DNA of 64,000 nucleotides from Acidobacteriota bacterium (lineage in GTDB: Bacteria > Acidobacteriota > Blastocatellia > Pyrinomonadales > Pyrinomonadaceae): the NCBI GenBank assembly GCA_019239425.1, contig JAFAZX010000046.1, positions 1-64,000 of the forward strand, in the 5' to 3' direction. The notes below the pieces were generated by a model that was not told the origin of the DNA, did not search any database, and saw only the letters and a program-made list of their open reading frames with translations. The position numbers and the translations under genes are program-made. Of the stretch, positions 60,297 to 64,000 are shown in pieces (the first letter of the stretch is position 1; every line of letters starts with the position of its first letter).

Positions 60297-63083
60297 TCAC
60301 CTGAAGTTCTGAATCAGCACGAGGTCCGTGGTCGAGGTGTCGCGCACGACGGCGAGGCTCTTCCCGTCGAACGACCAGGCGAGCCAGTAGAGCGGCGCGT
60401 CCGTCTTCCACGCCGTGACCTGCCGGGGCTTGCCGCCCGCGAGCGGCTGCCGCCAGACGTTCGTCACGCCGTCGCGCGTGGCGACGAAGTCCAGGCCCCG
60501 CCCGTCGGGCGACCAGGCAAAGGTCTGCGCGAAGGCCAGCGCGCCGGGCGGCGCGTCGAAGGTGCGCGCCGGCTCGCCGCCGGAGGCTGGGAAGACGACC
60601 ATCTGCTGGGACGCGTTCGCGTCACTCGCGCCCAGCTCCCAGGCGAGGAAGCGTTCGCCGTCCGGCGAGATGCAGTTGCCGAAGACCTCCTCCCGCAGCT
60701 TCGACGGCTCGCCGCCGTCCATCGAGACCCTCATCAGCACGTTCTTACCCCCCGAGGCCGGGTCAACCAGCGTGTAGTAGACCCACTGCGAGTCGCGCGA
60801 GACCTGCGGGAAGACCTGCTGGCCCACGTTGCGCACCAGCTCCTTCGTGCCGCCCCCGTCGGCGTTCATGCGGTAGAGACTGTTGACCCCGTCGCGGACG
60901 GACTGGAAGACGACGTAGCGGCCGTCCGAAGAGGCCGCGGGCATGTAGTCGGTCTCGGGGCTGAAAGTCAGTTGCCGGTTGCCCGACCCGTCGGCGTTCA
61001 CCACCCAGAGGTCCTGGTTGCCGCTCGCGCGGGAGACGTAGATGATGCGGCCGTCCGGCGTCCAGGTGAGCTGGCTGATGGGGGCGGTGCTGTTCGTAAT
61101 CTGAGCGGCGCGCGGGGGGTCGGCGGCGGGCACGACCCAGACGTTCGAGAAGCCCGTGTCCTGTGTCGTGAGCAGCGTGCGCGAGTCGGCCGTCAGGCTC
61201 ACCGACCGGTAGCCGTTCGGGTCGTTAGTTATCTGGTAGGGTGTGCCGCCGGGGTAGGAAACATACCAGAGCTGGTCGCGCATGCTGGACGGCGAGGGGC
61301 GGGGCACGCCCACGACGATGAGGCCCCTGCCGTCCGGCACCCAGACGAGGAAGAAGTTACTGCTGCCGCCGCGCCAGCGCACCGGGGAAATCTCTTTTGT
61401 CGTCCGGGCCGACACGTCTGCCGCCTCCACGGTCAGGTATACGCCTTCGTCGTCCTTGGACGCGGCTATGTAGGCGATCAGCTTTCCGTCGGGCGACCAG
61501 GCGGGCGCGCCGAGCACGACGAATCGCCCGGAGGTCGCGGGCTGGTTGACGAGCACCTGCTCGCCGCCGCCGTCCGCGTCCGCGAGGACGAGGCTGGTGC
61601 CCTCCGGCGCGCCGCGCACGAAGGCCAGCGAGCGGCCGTCGGGCGAGAAGGTGACGGCGGTGTCCACGTTGAAGGTGAGCTTCTGCGGCTCGCCGCCGAT
61701 GACGGGGACGCGGTAGAGCGTCCTGTAGGGCGACGCGCCCGCGCCCGTAACGTAATAGAGGCTGCCGGAGTCCGGCGCGAAGGTCACGCCCGCGTAATTA
61801 ACCTCGGCGGGCGGCACGACCTCGCGCTCGCCGGCCGCCGAAGTCTGCCGCAGCCGCAGACTCATCTTGCCGCCCTCCGACGCCACGCGCGCGATGAGTT
61901 TCCCGTCCGGCGAGATGGCGTTGAGGGCCGTCCCGCCGCCCACCGAAAGCTTCGTGAACTTCATGCTCTGGAGTGGGCCGACGGGCGCGGCTGAGCCGGT
62001 CGGCCCACTCCCGAAAAACTTGTAGAGTCCGAAGCCGAGGCCCGCGAGCACGACGACGGCTGCCAGGGCGAGCGCCGCGAGCCTGCTCCTCTCGAACTGC
62101 CCCGTGCCCTGCTCGGCGCTCGGAACCGTCGAGGCGGCGGTCGCCGCGGTCGTGCTCGCGGCCTGCTGCGGCGGCGCGTCCGAGAGGTGCGCGGATGAGC
62201 GCTCGAGCTCCGCGTCCGCGTCGAGCCGCTGGCGCAGGCGGCGCAGGTCTGTGAGCATCTCGCGCGCCGTCTGGTAACGCTCCTCCTTCTCCTTTGTCAG
62301 AGCCTTCGTCACGACCCATTCGAGCGCCTCGGGCACGTCGGGCGCGAGCGCGCGAAGCGGCGCGGGCTCGCGGCCCACGACGGCGAGGAGGGTGTCGGTC
62401 GTCGTCGCCCCGGTGAAGGGCGGACGCCCCGCCGTCAGTTCGTAGAGGACGACGCCCAGAGACCAGATGTCCGTCCGCGCGTCGGTCTCAAGCCCGCGCG
62501 CCTGCTCCGGCGACATGTAGGGCACGGTGCCCATCACCACGCCCGGGTCGGTGTTGACGAGCGAGCGCGTGGCCGCCTCCACGTCCACCTCGGCCGGCTC
62601 GTGCTCGGCCAGCTTGGTAAGGCCGAAGTCTAAAACTTTCACGTAGCCGTCGCGCCTCACCATCACGTTCTCGGGCTTGATGTCGCGGTGGACTATCCCC
62701 CCTGCGTGGGCGGCGGCGAGCGCGGCCGCGACCTGCACGCCGACGTCGAGCACCTCGCCTAAGCCGAGCCTTCGCGCGGCGTGCTCGCGCAGGGTCACGC
62801 CGTCGACGAACTCCGTGGCGAAGAAGCGGCGGCCGTCGTCCGTGCGGCCGATCTCGTGGATGGTGATGATGTTCGGGTGGTTGAGGGCCGAGGCGGCGCG
62901 CGCCTCCCGCTCGAAGCGGGACATGCGGCGCGGGTCGGAGGCGACTTCGGCGGGCAGGAACTTGAGCGCGACGGGGCGGCCGAGTTCCGCGTCGTGCGCG
63001 AGGTAGACCTCGCCCATGCCGCCCGCGCCGAGCAGTTGCCTGATCTCGTACTTGCCGACGCGCTTTCCCGCTTCGAGTGTCAT
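60297..63083 (-). CDS. transmembrane Ser/Thr kinase with TolB-like beta-propeller (paralogue)
   Basis: 928 residues from ATG 63083 (an upstream ATG at 63119 would add 12). Kinase motifs GAGGMGEVYLAHD, VALKFLPAEV, HRDIKPENVMV, DFGLTK, GTVPYMSPEQ; TM segment LAALALAAVVVLAGLGFGLY; propeller with SPDG and TPDG turns. Very close to the next gene in kinase and WD regions, so a tandem paralogue. Linker rich in Ala/Ser/Thr. Confidence 0.93.
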   Translation of the reverse strand: MTLEAGKRVGKYEIRQLLGAGGMGEVYLAHDAELGRPVALKFLPAEVASDPRRMSRFEREARAASALNHPNIITIHEIGRTDDGRRFFATEFVDGVTLREHAARRLGLGEVLDVGVQVAAALAAAHAGGIVHRDIKPENVMVRRDGYVKVLDFGLTKLAEHEPAEVDVEAATRSLVNTDPGVVMGTVPYMSPEQARGLETDARTDIWSLGVVLYELTAGRPPFTGATTTDTLLAVVGREPAPLRALAPDVPEALEWVVTKALTKEKEERYQTAREMLTDLRRLRQRLDADAELERSSAHLSDAPPQQAASTTAATAASTVPSAEQGTGQFERSRLAALALAAVVVLAGLGFGLYKFFGSGPTGSAAPVGPLQSMKFTKLSVGGGTALNAISPDGKLIARVASEGGKMSLRLRQTSAAGEREVVPPAEVNYAGVTFAPDSGSLYYVTGAGASPYRTLYRVPVIGGEPQKLTFNVDTAVTFSPDGRSLAFVRGAPEGTSLVLADADGGGEQVLVNQPATSGRFVVLGAPAWSPDGKLIAYIAASKDDEGVYLTVEAADVSARTTKEISPVRWRGGSSNFFLVWVPDGRGLIVVGVPRPSPSSMRDQLWYVSYPGGTPYQITNDPNGYRSVSLTADSRTLLTTQDTGFSNVWVVPAADPPRAAQITNSTAPISQLTWTPDGRIIYVSRASGNQDLWVVNADGSGNRQLTFSPETDYMPAASSDGRYVVFQSVRDGVNSLYRMNADGGGTKELVRNVGQQVFPQVSRDSQWVYYTLVDPASGGKNVLMRVSMDGGEPSKLREEVFGNCISPDGERFLAWELGASDANASQQMVVFPASGGEPARTFDAPPGALAFAQTFAWSPDGRGLDFVATRDGVTNVWRQPLAGGKPRQVTAWKTDAPLYWLAWSFDGKSLAVVRDTSTTDLVLIQNFR

Positions 63084-63157
63084 ACGCCCTCGGCCCCGGG
63101 AGTCGGACAGGAGCGGCACATTCTAAATCGGAAGGTGTGAGAAGGGAATAGAAAAGC

Positions 63158-63234
63158 AAGGATGAAGGGTGAAGGCGGAAGGATGAAGTTCAAACCCTAT
63201 CTCCTTCATCCTTCCGCCTTCATCCTTCATCCTT
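63158..63234. repeat. heptad inverted repeat, GGATGAA family
   Basis: 31-bp arms 63158-63188 and 63204-63234. The right arm encodes the last residues KDEG of the hydantoinase gene. Confidence 0.88.
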
Positions 63235-64000
63235 TCCATGTCCGCCGCCGCCGGGCGTCTCGATGCGGACGCGGTCGCCGGGGTTGAGGTCGCGTGAGCC
63301 TTTGGCTTCCTGCCGCGAAGCGCGGCCGCCGCGGACGACCGAGTCGCGGCCGCGCTTTCCGTCTTCGCCGCCTTCGAGGCCGTAGGGCGCGCGCGCGCGC
63401 CGGTCTGCCAGCAGAGACATGCGCGCCGCTGCGAGCGTCTCGATCTCTCGCACCACGCCGTCCCCGCCCCTGTGTCTCCCGCGGCCGCCCGAGCCGCGGC
63501 GCAGGCGGTAGGCGCGCACGCGCAGGGGGTAAGCGTACTCCAGGGCCTCGGCCGGCGTGTTCAGGCTGTTGGTCATGTGCGTGTGGACGCCCGAGACGCC
63601 GTCCACGCGGGGCCGCGCGCCCATGCCGCCCGCGACCGTCTCGTAGTACGCGAACTCGCGCCCCGTGCGCGGGTCTGTGCCGCCGATGGTCAGGTTGTTC
63701 ATGGAACCCTGGCTCGCCGCGGGGACGCGTTCGGGGAGCGCACTGGCCAAAGCTTTAAAGAGCACGTCCACGATGCGCTGCGAGGTCTCGACGTTCCCGC
63801 CCGCGACCGGCGCGGGGTGCGTGGCGTTGACGACCGTGCCGGCGGGCGCGAGGACTTCGATAGGCTCCATCAGCCCCGCCGACGCGGGCACCTCCTCCGC
63901 CCCGACCAGACAACGGAAGACGTAGGCCACGGCCGAGACGGTGATGGCCTCGACGGCGTTGACCGGCCCCGAGACCTGCGGCGCGCTCCCCTCGAAGTCT
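63220..64000 (-). CDS. hyuB: hydantoinase B/oxoprolinase family protein (5' partial)
   Basis: C-terminal part (about 260 residues) of an HyuB-type subunit, cut at the window's right edge. Visible: SGPVNAVEAITVSAVAYVFRC, TVVNATHPAPVAGGNVETSQRI, NNLTIGGTD, YYETVAGGMGARPRVDGVSGVHTHMTNSLNTPAEALE, and C-terminal RIETPGGGGHG. HyuB, with HyuA, hydrolyses N-methylhydantoin or 5-oxoproline-type rings using ATP. Last residues KDEG derive from a flanking repeat. Confidence 0.9.
   Translation of the reverse strand, partial: DFEGSAPQVSGPVNAVEAITVSAVAYVFRCLVGAEEVPASAGLMEPIEVLAPAGTVVNATHPAPVAGGNVETSQRIVDVLFKALASALPERVPAASQGSMNNLTIGGTDPRTGREFAYYETVAGGMGARPRVDGVSGVHTHMTNSLNTPAEALEYAYPLRVRAYRLRRGSGGRGRHRGGDGVVREIETLAAARMSLLADRRARAPYGLEGGEDGKRGRDSVVRGGRASRQEAKGSRDLNPGDRVRIETPGGGGHGKDEG

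Overview
The window is a high-GC bacterial chromosome segment, most likely from Acidobacteriota (Blastocatellia-like). That placement is inferred from family content: two tandem Ser/Thr kinases with TolB-type beta-propellers, an M1 peptidase with a carboxypeptidase-regulatory-like N-terminus, an Asn-rich small lipoprotein, a bactofilin and a KorA/KorB ferredoxin oxidoreductase. No rRNA or other phylogenetic marker fixes it. Nothing looks like a prophage, integrative element or transposase. Genes are dense, on both strands, in short operons.

Layout. 1-4.4 kb: end of an MscS channel, a FadR-type regulator with a recognisable operator and a coupled long-chain acyl-CoA synthetase, and an alpha/beta hydrolase. 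4.5-9.9 kb: hybrid histidine kinase, stand-alone receiver, and an STT3-like GT-C membrane protein. 9.8-12.2 kb: divergent arsenic cluster (arsC-arsM / arsN-arsR) with no efflux pump. 12.2-16.3 kb: Tat-exported phosphoesterase, tRNA-Ser(GCU), gltX, secreted proteins. 16.3-18.7 kb: small secreted proteins around a strongly promoted, terminated and apparently structured RNA of about 250 nt. 18.9-25 kb: minus-strand run mcrC-mcrB-amino acid permease-hutI. 25-31.5 kb: NTF2-like protein, esterase, chromate transporter, serine hydrolase, a 33-residue secreted peptide and a UvrD-family helicase. 31.5-33.2 kb: Uma2 nuclease fold, YbaB, RecR. 33.4-40.6 kb: serine hydrolase, esterase, secreted proteins, GNAT, a twin-AP2 protein. 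40.6-44.4 kb: korA-nucleotidyltransferase-korB. 44.8-50 kb: secreted protein, bactofilin, M1 peptidase. 50-57.4 kb: dienelactone hydrolase, ttcA, unknowns, NadE. 57.5-63.1 kb: the kinase pair. The right edge cuts a hydantoinase B gene.

The most striking feature that ordinary annotation would miss is a set of about twenty intergenic long inverted repeats. Their arms are built from degenerate 7-bp tandem words (8 bp in one family), from seven unrelated word families. Most abut gene 3' ends, several fill stop-to-stop gaps, and some encode the last residues of the neighbouring protein. The second is the minus-strand RNA at 17.25-17.5 kb, with a near-consensus promoter, a perfect anti-SD match before a 12-codon ORF, long pseudoknot-forming complements, a competing alternative stem and a strong terminator.
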